From contig NW_017265158.1 of assembly GCF_001638985.1 (NCBI RefSeq), positions 248,001 through 312,000 on the forward strand: a stretch of 64,000 nucleotides of DNA, in the 5' to 3' direction. How positions within the stretch are numbered: position 1 is the first letter of the stretch; each line of letters opens with the position of its first letter. Below, in pieces: positions 1 through 9,687 of the stretch. The stretch is from Phycomyces blakesleeanus NRRL 1555(-). Lineage: Eukaryota; Mucoromycota; Mucoromycetes; Mucorales; Phycomycetaceae. Below the pieces are notes generated by a model. It searched no databases, was not told the origin of the DNA, and saw nothing but the letters and a program-made list of their open reading frames with translations. Position numbers and translations under genes: made by a program.

Positions 1-249
1 CCATTGCATTGTACCTGTGCACCGCATCTTTTTAGAGATTGCTACAGCCAGGATTACTACAAGTAGAAATGTTAGTAAGATGTTAGTAATTGCTTTGCCA
101 AAAAAGCTTTATGCTTAAAATAAAAAAAACCCCACTTGAATTTCCTTTTCTTATACAAAAAAAAACAGAACAAATTCCCTATATATATTGATAGTATTGT
201 GTATGTAAAAAGTAATCGTAGATAAAAAGAGAGAAACATTTTTTTTTAT

Positions 250-1433
250 TTAGAGCCCATCTCTAAGAGCCCACCAAGGAAAATTGGGGCTAATGTTATC
301 CGGGACTGCTGAGTTGGACACACTAGTAGTGATCCTACGGATCCTTTGATTAGCACTTGACCCCATGGCCTGGACAGCATAAGTGTCAACAAGTGCAATG
401 AAATGGTTGCACTGAAATACATTCGTTAATAATTCACTCAATATAATAATACACTAATACAAACATATTACTCCAAATTAATCTACCTCATCGCTTCTCC
501 AGCCTGGTTGTACAATATGAATGACATGTTTTATGCCATCCTCATCCATTTCATCGGCAGACTCTCCATCTGACATTACTGCTTTTTGGAGAGTGTTGGC
601 ACAGTCTCTGAGCATTACAAGATCAATTGCCTCCTTATTGTCTTTGTAGGCCAGTACACGGCAACACTCATTCTAGTAATAAGTTTTGTTAATTTGTTAT
701 TTTTATTTTTAATTTTCAACTATAAACTATATATATTAGCATAATACTCACATCATCTGCACGGGCTGCTCTTTGTGTAAGAGCGTTTGTTTCCACTATC
801 TCATCATCAGACATTCTCTCATGACGGGTTCTACTAGTGAAGTTGGTGTGCAACCTCTTTCGGAGGTCACTCTGTCTCATACTAGAGGAACCAAACATGT
901 GCTCAAGGTTAAAAAGAAGTCTCTTGGCTATCTCCCTGTTGGGAGATTTGTTGAAAGCAACATTTGTATCCCATCTGGGCTTGAGGTTGTTGGCCAGGAT
1001 ATTTTCTGGCGTTCTCAAGCTAAGCTTGGGTTTTCACATAAGGTTGTGAATATGTGCCTGATAAATAAATCATGAGAAAATGAATTGATAAAATATTTTA
1101 TAATATGTTACTCACATAAACTGCATTAGATTCTTCACGGGTAGGCTCATGGTTGGAGATGACAACAGGTGCAGCAACAGTGAGTTCAGCTCTCACAGGA
1201 GCAGCAAGGGGAGTTCTGGCCAAACTATCTATGGCACTGATGGTTTTGGTGCTGGTGGTGGCAAGAACGCCAATTCTGCCATTCATGTTGGTCAGAGTTT
1301 GCTCAACATTGCCGATCTGTTCTTTTACGGTAGACATATCAGCTCTCACAGTAGAAAGTATTTCCATAAGCTGCTGATTGGTAATCTCAACAGGACGAAG
1401 GGCAATTGCGCGTTCACGTCTTGTGTTAGTCAT
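250..1433 (-). pseudogene. Repeat-encoded coiled-coil protein, copy 1 (four exons, one internal stop)
   Basis: Four exons are joined by GT..AG introns: 1433-1116, 1057-752, 672-487 and 411-250 (972 nt, all junctions in phase 0). The N-terminal exon looks like a coiled coil with repeated heptad-like V/L/M positions, followed by an Ala/Thr/Pro-rich linker. Exon 2 is basic and helical, and exon 3 holds an acidic stretch (MSDGESADEMDEDG) and the motif GWRSDE. Copy 2 at 13.8-15.0 kb has exons 2, 3 and 4 of exactly the same lengths (306, 186, 162 nt) and the same motifs, so the exon model is well supported. A TGA at 1036-1034 stands where copy 2 has TGG (Trp), so this copy is inactive unless read through. 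Function is unknown. A gene of similar layout sits inside the CACTA element at 24.3-24.9 kb, so a transposon accessory role is an inference. Confidence 0.6.
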
Positions 1434-1835
1434 TGTCTACAGAATATAATAAAATGAAAGGTTATAATGATTAGTTTCAGATTATATTATTATTATTGCT
1501 GTCATTCTACAATTAAATTTATGTAAATTTAATTAAAAATAAATCGTATCAAGTTTACATACTTGAATTGTTAGAACAAGTGTATTGATTTGGGAGTATA
1601 AGTGTAGTAAGTAGCAAGAGAGTAAGAGCAAGGGAAAGTGTATTATATGAAAGGTATAATTATTATATATATTCAAAATATATTTGATATATGAATCTCT
1701 ATTAATACTTCTTGTAATGACTGAGATGTAAATCGGCTTTCATATTGCTTTGGGACTTGATGAAATCATTTTAGTCTTTTGTTTTAAACACACTTTTTTC
1801 TTTTTTTTTTAAGATTTTTTTTTTACTTTTTTTAT

Positions 1836-2898
1836 TTGTTTTTTGTTATTTCCCTCTTTTCTCTCTCTTTTCAATTCTTGTTATATTTGCAAATTTTTCT
1901 GGTAAGATTGTTTTTGGTTCAAAATACTTCTTTACAAAGAACAAAAGAATTAATTTTTTTGTCTGTCATAGGTATTCTCTGTTTCTCTCTCTTCACTCTT
2001 TACACTCGCAAGGTTTTATGGTAAGGCACTTTCTTTGTTTTAAAAGAAATATATACTTCTTTATGTATAACTAAAAAAAACAATATATTTTAATGTCATA
2101 GAAACTCACTCTTTGTCTCATTCTGATGCGCCATCTTCACAACAGTCATCCGGATTAGCCAGGGTTAGTAAATATACTTTATGCCATCATTCCATACAAT
2201 CATTCTGACTTTTTTCTTTCTTTAATATAGGCCACATCGCCAAAAATACTCTCTACAATCAAACACAGATATTGACACAGTAATATTCTATTTTATTTTA
2301 ATCTATTTCTTTTTAATATTTATCTAACTGAATATAATTTCTATTATAGATGAACATCCCTCTTACGAACGTGCCATTCCTCAAGAACTTCCATCCATGC
2401 TACCGTCATTGTCATGGTAAGCCTTTTATTTACTTCTATAAATACAATAATATTATTTATACTGTATATTAATGTATATTCTCTACTAGAGACGATATTA
2501 CCGCTTTGCAGATAATATATTGGTCTGCAAAGAAATCCTTTGCCTTTGATATGTAAATCAATTATTCTATCACGCAATTCACAAAAATTAATTCTTTCCT
2601 ATCGTTTTATAGTCAAAGAAATCATAATCCCGTGCTTTACTGTAAATGTTTTATTTCTTTGTCCATTTGTACTGAGTACTTCCAATGTAAGTATTAATTA
2701 GTCCATAAAATTTGCAGTATAAAATACGCACGCACTCCCATCACTAATGTTTTATCTATTCTCAAAGAGTACTGCTCTTACCCCTAAAAAAAGGTAACGA
2801 GCACCTCATTTTCTTCAGGTATTTGTTTTTTGTAGAAAATTTTTCATCCCAAATATAACAAGCTTGCCAAGCAAGAAGTAGCTGAGGATATAGAATAG
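1836..2898 (+). pseudogene. Micro-exon gene, copy 1, divergent from the coiled-coil gene
   Basis: About nine exons of roughly 49-76 nt are separated by introns of similar size, giving a period near 120 bp. Exon 1 (1836-1901) encodes a hydrophobic, signal-peptide-like start (MFFVISLFSLSFQF...). Exon 2 is 1972-2020 and exon 3 is 2102-2163; the last exon ends in TAG at 2896-2898. Each exon is bounded by recognisable ..TAG and GTAAG-type sites. The copy at 15.3-16.3 kb matches at amino-acid level in the late exons: both share the pattern LS.LK.C in exon 8 and EV..DI before the stop in exon 9. That makes real coding origin likely. In-frame stops in exon 4 and exon 8 suggest decay. I do not recognise the protein. 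The first exons might encode a secreted or membrane product. Confidence 0.4.
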
Positions 2899-2923
2899 CT
2901 TTATTAGATTTGAAACCTAGAAA

Positions 2924-3466
2924 TGTGGTACTTCAGGTACGAAACAATAGAAAAATAAAATATTTGATAATAGAGACGTATAGAAATACTTTGAGACTGT
3001 ATATAAGTTTTTTTTATTCATAAATAAAAAGTGTCCCTTTTTATAAGAAAACACAATCTGCTCTTGTCATTACGTCTTAGTTTCTTAAGGCTTTCTTCCT
3101 TTACTATATTTGGTTATTAGAGTGTATTTACTGTTTAACTAGTGTCGGTGTTACAATTATGACATCAAGTCATAAATCGTACTTCTTTAGCTCTTAGCTA
3201 TTCTTTTCTCTTTTATACTAGAGCTTTAGGACTTCCTACTAAATTAGCTCCATATCGATCTGACACAGTTTACCCGGCAGTATGATATAATTATCTTAAC
3301 AATCTTTAAGATATTATCTACAGTACTAACTGTAATAATTATTGGGCTGATTACTTAATTGTTTATATATATTTTATACTGACAAGATGATAGCTACTAC
3401 GCTATCCCAATATGAATATGTTCTTATATGTGATAAATCCAACATCCGAGTGTCTGGATCACCACA
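2924..3466 (-). mobile_element. Solo LTR, family A
   Basis: This 543-bp block starts TGTGGT and ends ACCACA, and is flanked by a perfect 5-bp target duplication (AGAAA at 2919-2923 and 3467-3471). It is the reverse complement of the copy at 45735-46277, and the same LTR is split at 29127-36412. The paralogous unit at about 16.3 kb carries the uninterrupted site (CTAGAAACATTCT), which proves the insertion. No internal retrotransposon sequence is present, so it is a solo LTR. Confidence 0.92.
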
Positions 3467-4422
3467 AGAAACATTCTATTCTTTCCAATAAAAATAAAAG
3501 CGTAAACCATTACCAACCTAACAAGAACGGGAAACCAAATAAATAAAGAACATATTACTGGTCCATAATTTTAAAGACGTGTTTTTATGCTGTTGATGAT
3601 TGAAGGTTTTAAAGAACTGTCAGTATAGGTGGTCAGTAAAGGTGGTCAGTAAAGGTGAGGTGTAGTACAGATAAACCATTGGAGCAATATACATCATGTA
3701 ATCCATCTTTGACCTTTCCTGTTCTGTGTCAAAAATACCGAGATAAATCCGTAGTTTTAAATATTTTTATTTATTTATTAAGCATAATGAGTATATCAAA
3801 AGTGCTACCAAACCTTACTTGTGGAACCCCCCATCTACATATACTGTAGTGTTTGTAAGTCTTGCACATACAGTGCTAGATGACCTTAAAACCTAGTGGA
3901 AAAAAATATCAACTATGATATATCACATTATTCCAGTACCGTTTGCCCATATATACATGTCAGTATTTTTCTACTTTTTTCCATTGGACAGAAGTGTCAG
4001 AGTTGACACCGGTGAACAAAAGCAGTAGTTATAAGCAATCAGTAAGAGTTGACTTTTTAGGATAAAAGATCTTGACTTTGCTGATTGGTCTTTCATATAT
4101 GTTTTAGATGTTTAAGATGGTGAATATACTTGTAGAAGATATTACTGGACAACAGGCATCTAAGACATATTATCGTAGCTATTCTTTTAGCCAGAAATCA
4201 ATTATCATTTTGTATAAATAGTCAAGAAATATATTTAATAAAAAGCATCTTTATTCTTATCTAAAAAACTATTCATAAACTTGACAATCCCCAGTGGTAT
4301 TGATTCTGCGACTTAGTTACAAGTGCCAGAAAAGAAATACCAGATCGAGACTTGACAGAAGAACAACCCAGATCGAAAACAACAAAATAACAAAAGATTA
4401 ATATATTCAAACATAACTAAAA
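3467..4422. other. Intergenic; end of repeat unit 1, then no gene seen
   Basis: The first about 70 bases finish the duplicated unit 1 (shared with 16.3 kb). A 14-bp direct repeat of the type GTCAGTAAAGGTGG occurs about three times at 3619-3657. The stretch 4200-4340 looks LTR- or leader-like (an AATAAA-rich end followed by TGGTATTGATTCTGCGAC, which could be a primer-binding site), but I cannot show a partner LTR. No convincing coding region is seen. Confidence 0.4.
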
Positions 4423-4496
4423 TGCCCATTACAGGGGTCGAACCTGTGGCCTTGGCGTTATTAGCACCACGCTCTAACCAACTGAGCTAAACGGGC
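4423..4496 (-). tRNA. tRNA-Ile (anticodon AAU)
   Basis: On the minus strand a 74-nt cloverleaf starts GCCCGTT and ends AATGGGC plus discriminator A. The 7-bp acceptor stem pairs with one G-T. The D arm (GCTC..GAGC), the anticodon stem (TGGTG/CGCCA) around loop CTAATAA, and the T arm (ACAGG-TTCGACC-CCTGT) are all intact. Anticodon AAT reads Ile codons after A-to-I editing. There is no intron. A pol III terminator (TTTT on the minus strand) follows directly at 4422-4419. A LINE-derived ORF1 begins about 100 bp from the 5' end of the tRNA. Confidence 0.97.
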
Positions 4497-4547
4497 ACTT
4501 CTCTTTTACATAAGCTTTACTTTTTTACATTATAATGTTTTTATAGT

Positions 4548-5890
4548 TTGCATCCATACAATTATATCATCAATCCATTCAAAATATTGCTTCAACCATT
4601 GCATCCATTGTCAAACACAACACATCTATCCTTCTCAACACTGCATCCATTGTCAAAAACAAATTTCCTATTGTTCCTGCCATTTTATCATCAATTTTCA
4701 CATTTTCTCTGCCGATTGCTGCCATCTCAAGATCATCACCAAACATGTCACAATTATTGTCTGCTAATTGCATGCAAAGTCTTCCAGCCGAACTTGTGAC
4801 GTTTTTAACCAGTATGCAGTCACAGTTCAACGCACTTAACGAACGTACATCACCTTTGGAATAACTTGCTGCTGAAAATGTCTAATTGCATGCTCAATTA
4901 GCTAATGTCTGGCAGGAGAATGCTGATCTCCAATCTCAATTGTTGCAAAACAATGGGACTGGTCCTGTTTCCAGCTCTGCTTCTCTTCCTGCACCTCAGT
5001 CAACTGCAGACCTTGGAACTGCTGCCTCCACTTGGGCCACCAAAACAAGCTTGATTCTGCTAGCCAAGACACCTCGAGTTTCTTCTGCCTGCTGGGTTGC
5101 TGCCTCTCAAAGACTGTTCTCTGACAAAACTGGTTCTGATGGTTTTGAATATGTTCATATTCCTCGCTCACGTCGTATTACGCACAGTGAAATGCACCGC
5201 TCTCTCCGCACTCTTAGTGTTGACACTGGTCACCTGTTAGATATTAACTTTCCTGCTTGTGGGGTGATTGGCGTTCTTGTCTATGTGCAATATCTTGAGG
5301 AATTTAAGTCCCAATTAGCTAGTGCTAAGGTCTCTCTTGTCAACAACTTTGATCCACTTGATCTCAAAAATGTTGCTGATCCCAAGTTTGTCAACTTGTC
5401 TGTCTCTGGTCTTGAAACCCAGGCTTTGGTTCTCCAAAATGTCTACTGTCTCCAAGCTCTCAAGTTTTTGCGTTCTCACTTGGTTCTGCCAGTTGCTCAC
5501 TTCTTTGTCCAGTCAGGATGGATTGGACTTGAAGAAATTCTTGCCTATCCAGTAGCTGAGCACTTTGGTGATGATCCAAACAAAAAACGTGCTCTTGATG
5601 CTCTCACTGCTATGATTGAATAAGTGACTTTTCAATAGGATTAAGGAATGCTAATGGACTTCAACCTCGTGCAATCAAAGATGTGCTCAACCACTGTCAA
5701 TCTCTTCATATACTGTTTATCATTGAAACATGGCTTCTATCTCCAGCCCGTCTTCCAACCTTATAGTCTCAATATCATCTCTATGGATCTCCTGTTGCTG
5801 GCAACTACTGCGAATCAATGGGGGTGTCATTGTTAGTCTCTCCTTCATGTCCTTATGCTGTCACCCAAATCACTGCAAAAGGAGGGCCAA
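4548..5890 (+). mobile_element. LINE (L1-like) fragment A: ORF1 and the start of the ORF2 endonuclease
   Basis: One frame from about 4593 to 5623 encodes an ORF1-type protein, broken by a TAA near 4862 and a TAG near 4881. The visible 245-residue part (4886-5623) has a coiled-coil-like start (heptads around QLANVWQENADLQSQL) and a C-terminal region resembling ORF1 proteins of zygomycete L1-like elements. From about 5640 another frame reads IGLRNANGLQPRAIKDVL and then IIETWLL, the start of an APE-type endonuclease. The coding sequence stops abruptly near 5890 where another repeat begins. LINEs normally lose their 5' end, so this 3' truncation points to a later insertion or deletion. Family assignment is by recalled pattern only. 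Confidence 0.7.
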
Positions 5891-6250
5891 TTCAGTATAC
5901 TAAATCTTGACCAAATACTGTCTGAATGAATAGAATTCAGCATAAATTCGATTGGAATTTATGATGCCAATTTTTTAAAATTTGTGAGCTAAATAAATAC
6001 AATTAGTATACTGAATTTTAGGAATGCAAAAAGAAAAAGTGTGATATACTTTTATGTGATATATTTTGGTTATGAAAATATAGATGCACTTTTATCAGAC
6101 TGCAGATTTTTCATTTTATATTGGTTTTGGATTTTTTTAAATACAGCACATAATATTCAACATCTTTTTATTACTATATATGGGTTGTTAAAGAAGAGAT
6201 TTGGTCAAGATTTGGTCAAGATTTAGTCAAGATTTAGTCAAGATTTAGAG
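5888..6250. repeat. MITE-like repeat with an 11-bp tandem array in its right arm
   Basis: The left end (CTAAATCTTGACCAAAT near 5896) is the inverse of the right end, where AGATTTRGTCA is repeated head to tail about 4.5 times at 6198-6248. A second inverted pair, CAGTATACTAAAT and TTAGTATACTG, lies at about 5893 and 6003. The element cuts off the LINE ORF2 fragment on its left. No coding capacity is seen. Target duplication was not identified. Confidence 0.5.
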
Positions 6251-6333
6251 GTTTATGGGTCATTTTAAAGGTTTTTATTGGTTTGAAAAAACTTTCTTAT
6301 TGTTTATAGCTATTTCTATTCGTCTACATCACT

Positions 6334-6511
6334 AATCGTCTTCTGTTGCAATTGGGTAGAAACATCACACTCGATGCCGTCATTTATTTTAGTGGATATT
6401 ATGTTATTCCTTTCGAACATCCATTGGTCCACCCCTGGTGCAATCGACCCCTACTGTATTCCATTGCTTGCTGCGGCACGCCTTCTTGGCCCATTTGTTT
6501 ACTTTTATAAA
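6334..6511 (+). pseudogene. Short unidentified coding fragment
   Basis: One frame of about 58 codons reads like a real protein (LGRNITLDAVIYFSGYYV, then HPWCNRPLL and GTPSWPI) and ends in TAA at about 6511. Its Trp/Cys/Pro-rich, low-repeat composition differs from the AT-rich surroundings. I do not recognise the family. It may be the far end of the LINE whose start lies at 4.5-5.9 kb, or part of another repeat. Confidence 0.25.
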
Positions 6512-6514
6512 AAA

Positions 6515-7440
6515 TAATTATAGGGTGGATTAGAAAGAATGTTCTAGGTATATTTATTTGAGAGCAACAGATTATTTAAAAAATATGAATGTACTTACAA
6601 TAAAGTTAAACATGAGAACAGATAGATGTCTTTAACATAAAGATAGATATATCAATGTTTTAGTTAAATGTCTCAATTATAGTGATATTGTCTATAAAAA
6701 TAATAACTTTTATAAATACAATACAAAGTAAATAAGACTATGGTTTGCTTACCAGACAGTTCAGAAAACAGAAGAGTTGACAAACAGAAAATACAATGAC
6801 ATTATCTATAAAATATAATTTTTTATTAGAATGAAATAAAGAGTATCAGACTATTTTTTGCTTACCAATTATTCAATACAGTAAAAGAGATGGCATGCAG
6901 GAAATGGAGATATTATCTATAAAATAATTTCTTTTCATTAGAATTACATACAAAGAAATGGAATGATTATTTACTTACTTGTCTGTCTGTAGAGAATAAG
7001 AGTTGGTATATAATCAAAAAAGAGGACCGAGATAAAGACCAGTGACTATAGAGTGTATGGTATACATAAGAAAAATAACAAATACAAGTTGTATCTTGAA
7101 GGTGTACGTTAATATTTATAAAACATACTATTTTGTAAACCCTTCAGAGGTATATGCTTTTGTTAATGAGCCAGAAAAATCTAAACAGAATAATTAATAC
7201 ATAAATCATGAATAAATATTCAAGTATATTTTTATCACCTTTTTATCATTATTTTTGAGGCAGTTAAGAAGGACTTGGTGTTTTAAAGCATAGAGTATTA
7301 TGCTAAAATAAAAACAACAAGATGATTAGGTTTTGAAACTTTGATGTGAGTTGATGCTTACCATGTTAGACATTAAGAAAGAAGTAAAGAAGAACAAAGA
7401 AAAAATTAAAAAAAACAGGGGAAATTCAAAATTATAATTT
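6515..7440 (-). pseudogene. Micro-exon gene, copy 3 (inverted unit)
   Basis: On the minus strand, a hydrophobic first exon (reading FFFVLLYFFLN, near 7400-7362) ends at GTAAGC. It is followed by a series of roughly 50-60 nt exons, each preceded by ..TTTATAG and followed by GTAAG sites, for example the exons at about 6790-6750 and 6915-6868. The end of the unit shares the sequence CTAGAACATTCT with both other copies (about 6540 here, 3466/3471 in copy 1, 16307 in copy 2). The exons are degenerate and contain stops. It diverges from the coiled-coil copy at 7788-8853, as in the other two units. Confidence 0.3.
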
Positions 7441-7787
7441 TATGATTGTTGACCCTGAGAAACTGATAGAATCAATTTAGCAAATTGAAAGTCATTCAAC
7501 CCATCTCGATTGAGCCAAGACATTATGTACTAAACTATAATCTCTCACATCTTTGTAATAGATGTAAGCTATTACAAATGCCTTTTCAAGTCGGCTTATA
7601 AAGAAAAGTATAATATAGAGATCAAAATGCTATAAAGAGCATCATCAGAAAAATAATCTTTTGGTGCCTTACTTTCCACATTTATGTATGTTTTTATTTA
7701 TTTTATTATTTTAAAGAAACCCAACTCTAATTATTAAAGTATTCACATTGTTTCCATTTCTTTCATTAGCCTTAAATATCTCAATTC

Positions 7788-8853
7788 ATGTCTTCTAATA
7801 TACAGCAAATCAAAAAAACGAAAAAGATGACTACAAAAAAGTCTGTTCAACAAACCACTGGGACAGCAGCAAGCACAAGACAATGACAAATTCTTCCCAG
7901 CTTGACAGTTAGCGCAGAGCTAGATGGTACTGTACTGTCCACTTTGTCCACCATGAGCACCCGGCTGAATGAATCTCATTCACTTCTGGAGAAGGTCTAC
8001 TACAACATGGGAGCAACCAATGGCCAGAATAACAATTCGAACCATAGTCCCATTGGTCAGGCTCTTACCACAGGATAATATATAAAGTACCACCTTCCAA
8101 CGGTTTCAGTAGGATATATATTAGTAATAGAATATTGCTAAGTTACTTACATTATATTTTGCAGAGATTGATCCAGTCTCAAACATGAGCAGTTCTGGCA
8201 ACAATGCCATTGATGGTCAATGAGGGTGCCTTCTCAACATCCAACCATCCCATTGCTGATGTAGTGCAGAGCTACACACATCAGCAAGCTGAAGTAAAGT
8301 CTGTTTCGTCTGCAGTTGTGGAAGAGAAAACCTGAAGACATATTTTGTATATGCTTCAAAGGGCAAAAGCTTTGCCAGAAAAGATAGCTCGACAAAATCA
8401 GATTTCTCGACGCCGGTCCAGAAAGAGAAACATAAGTATAGTCAACAGTTTTTGTGTAAACTATTTTAACTTTTTTTTCAGATTCTTGCAGACTACAAAG
8501 CAATTCACTTAGCTGACAAGGCAAACCTTGAGTCTAAGTTTGGTGAGACTGTTGTTGACCTTCTGGACTATGACATGTTGTCTGATATTGAGTCAGATGA
8601 GGAGAAAAATAAAACTAGATATACTCCTAGAAATAGACATCTCTTGGTAAGGCTCTCATGATAAAAGTTATTTTTTTAATACTTCTAACTCAAAAGTATT
8701 TATATTATAATGCAGGTGGATGAATACTTTACTGTTTTGAAGAAACAGAGACTTGCTAACAAGGGACCAGACGCCATTGGCAATTCTGTCTATTCAATTA
8801 TTTTGAGAAACACCGAGTTATCAAACAAGAAAAAGGAATGTGTTACTGCTTAG
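7788..8853 (+). pseudogene. Repeat-encoded coiled-coil protein, copy 3
   Basis: The start ATG at 7788 opens a basic N-terminus (IKKTKKMTTKKSVQQ) and then, after an in-frame TGA near 7884, a helical segment (STRLNESHSLLEKVYYNMG). Later exons read IADVVQSYTHQQAEVKSV and RRRSRKRNIS. The exon at about 8482-8646 holds an acidic motif (MLSDIESDEEK), and the final exon (about 8716-8853) ends ..KKKECVTA. Order and motif type parallel copies 1 and 2 (basic helical region, then acidic MS-x-ES block, then a C-terminal helical exon), but identity is low. At least two internal stops make it a likely pseudogene. Confidence 0.4.
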
Positions 8854-9687
8854 ATTCACACATGCCAACAATAAATCGTTATTTTGTTTACAAAGCACAT
8901 ATAGTACTTTAATGATATTTATTGATTGTGTTGAATGATGTGAGGTGAAGTGATAAGATATAATCAGGCGGTATTGTCAAGATGAGAAGCAATTAATATA
9001 TAAATAAAAGGAAAAAGAAAAAGACAAAATCAAAAATCAAAATAATAAATTATTATTTTATTTTATTTTATTTTAAAGCCAATTAATAAAAAAATATATA
9101 TATACAAAGCAATTATTTAATTATATAACCCTGATTGTTTTATCCTCATTTTTTTTATTGGAAATTATAATACCAATATTAGCAAGAATATATAATAAAG
9201 GCTAAGAAAATGGTAAATGTCGGGTATTAAATATACAAGTTTTTTTGTCTTTTATATTATTGATAAAAGCAAGAGAAATAAATATTGGTTTTTACTATTT
9301 ATTAATAGTTAAAAAAACTGGTAATATAATTTACTATTGCTCTTTTAAATACTTAATAGAGAAGTAATGTTAAAACTAAATAAGAATACAGAGATAAATA
9401 AAGCTAAACCTTTTTACAGTCAAAAAAAATCGTATTATAATTATTTATACAGGTAACCTAAATAGTTGTTATTTTTTTGTTTTTTATGTGACTACTTTTC
9501 TAGGCAGTGGAATAACCAGGTGCTTTTGCGTCCCACTCTGCATTTTATGCGTAGTCAACGCAAAGCACAAATGCAGACGATGCACTGGAATAATGCACGA
9601 AGCATCTTCTTCCATAAATCCCTTGTCCCACAACTGCAGACCTTGATCAGCTAATGGCTGATGACTACTTGAATGGTAGGCGGGAAA
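8854..9687. other. AT-rich intergenic region
   Basis: Mostly A/T-rich sequence with no gene model. At 9510-9654 a short plus-strand frame (TLHFMRSQRKAQMQTMHW) looks protein-like but is isolated; it may be a remnant of a repeat next to the Tnp2 gene. Confidence 0.4.

Noticed and set aside
3655..3849. 64-codon frame after a short tandem repeat
   Set aside because: No homologous counterpart in the paralogous flank and no features.
4200..4340. Possible LTR and primer-binding site beside the tRNA
   Set aside because: No second LTR, no target duplication and no internal genes could be shown.
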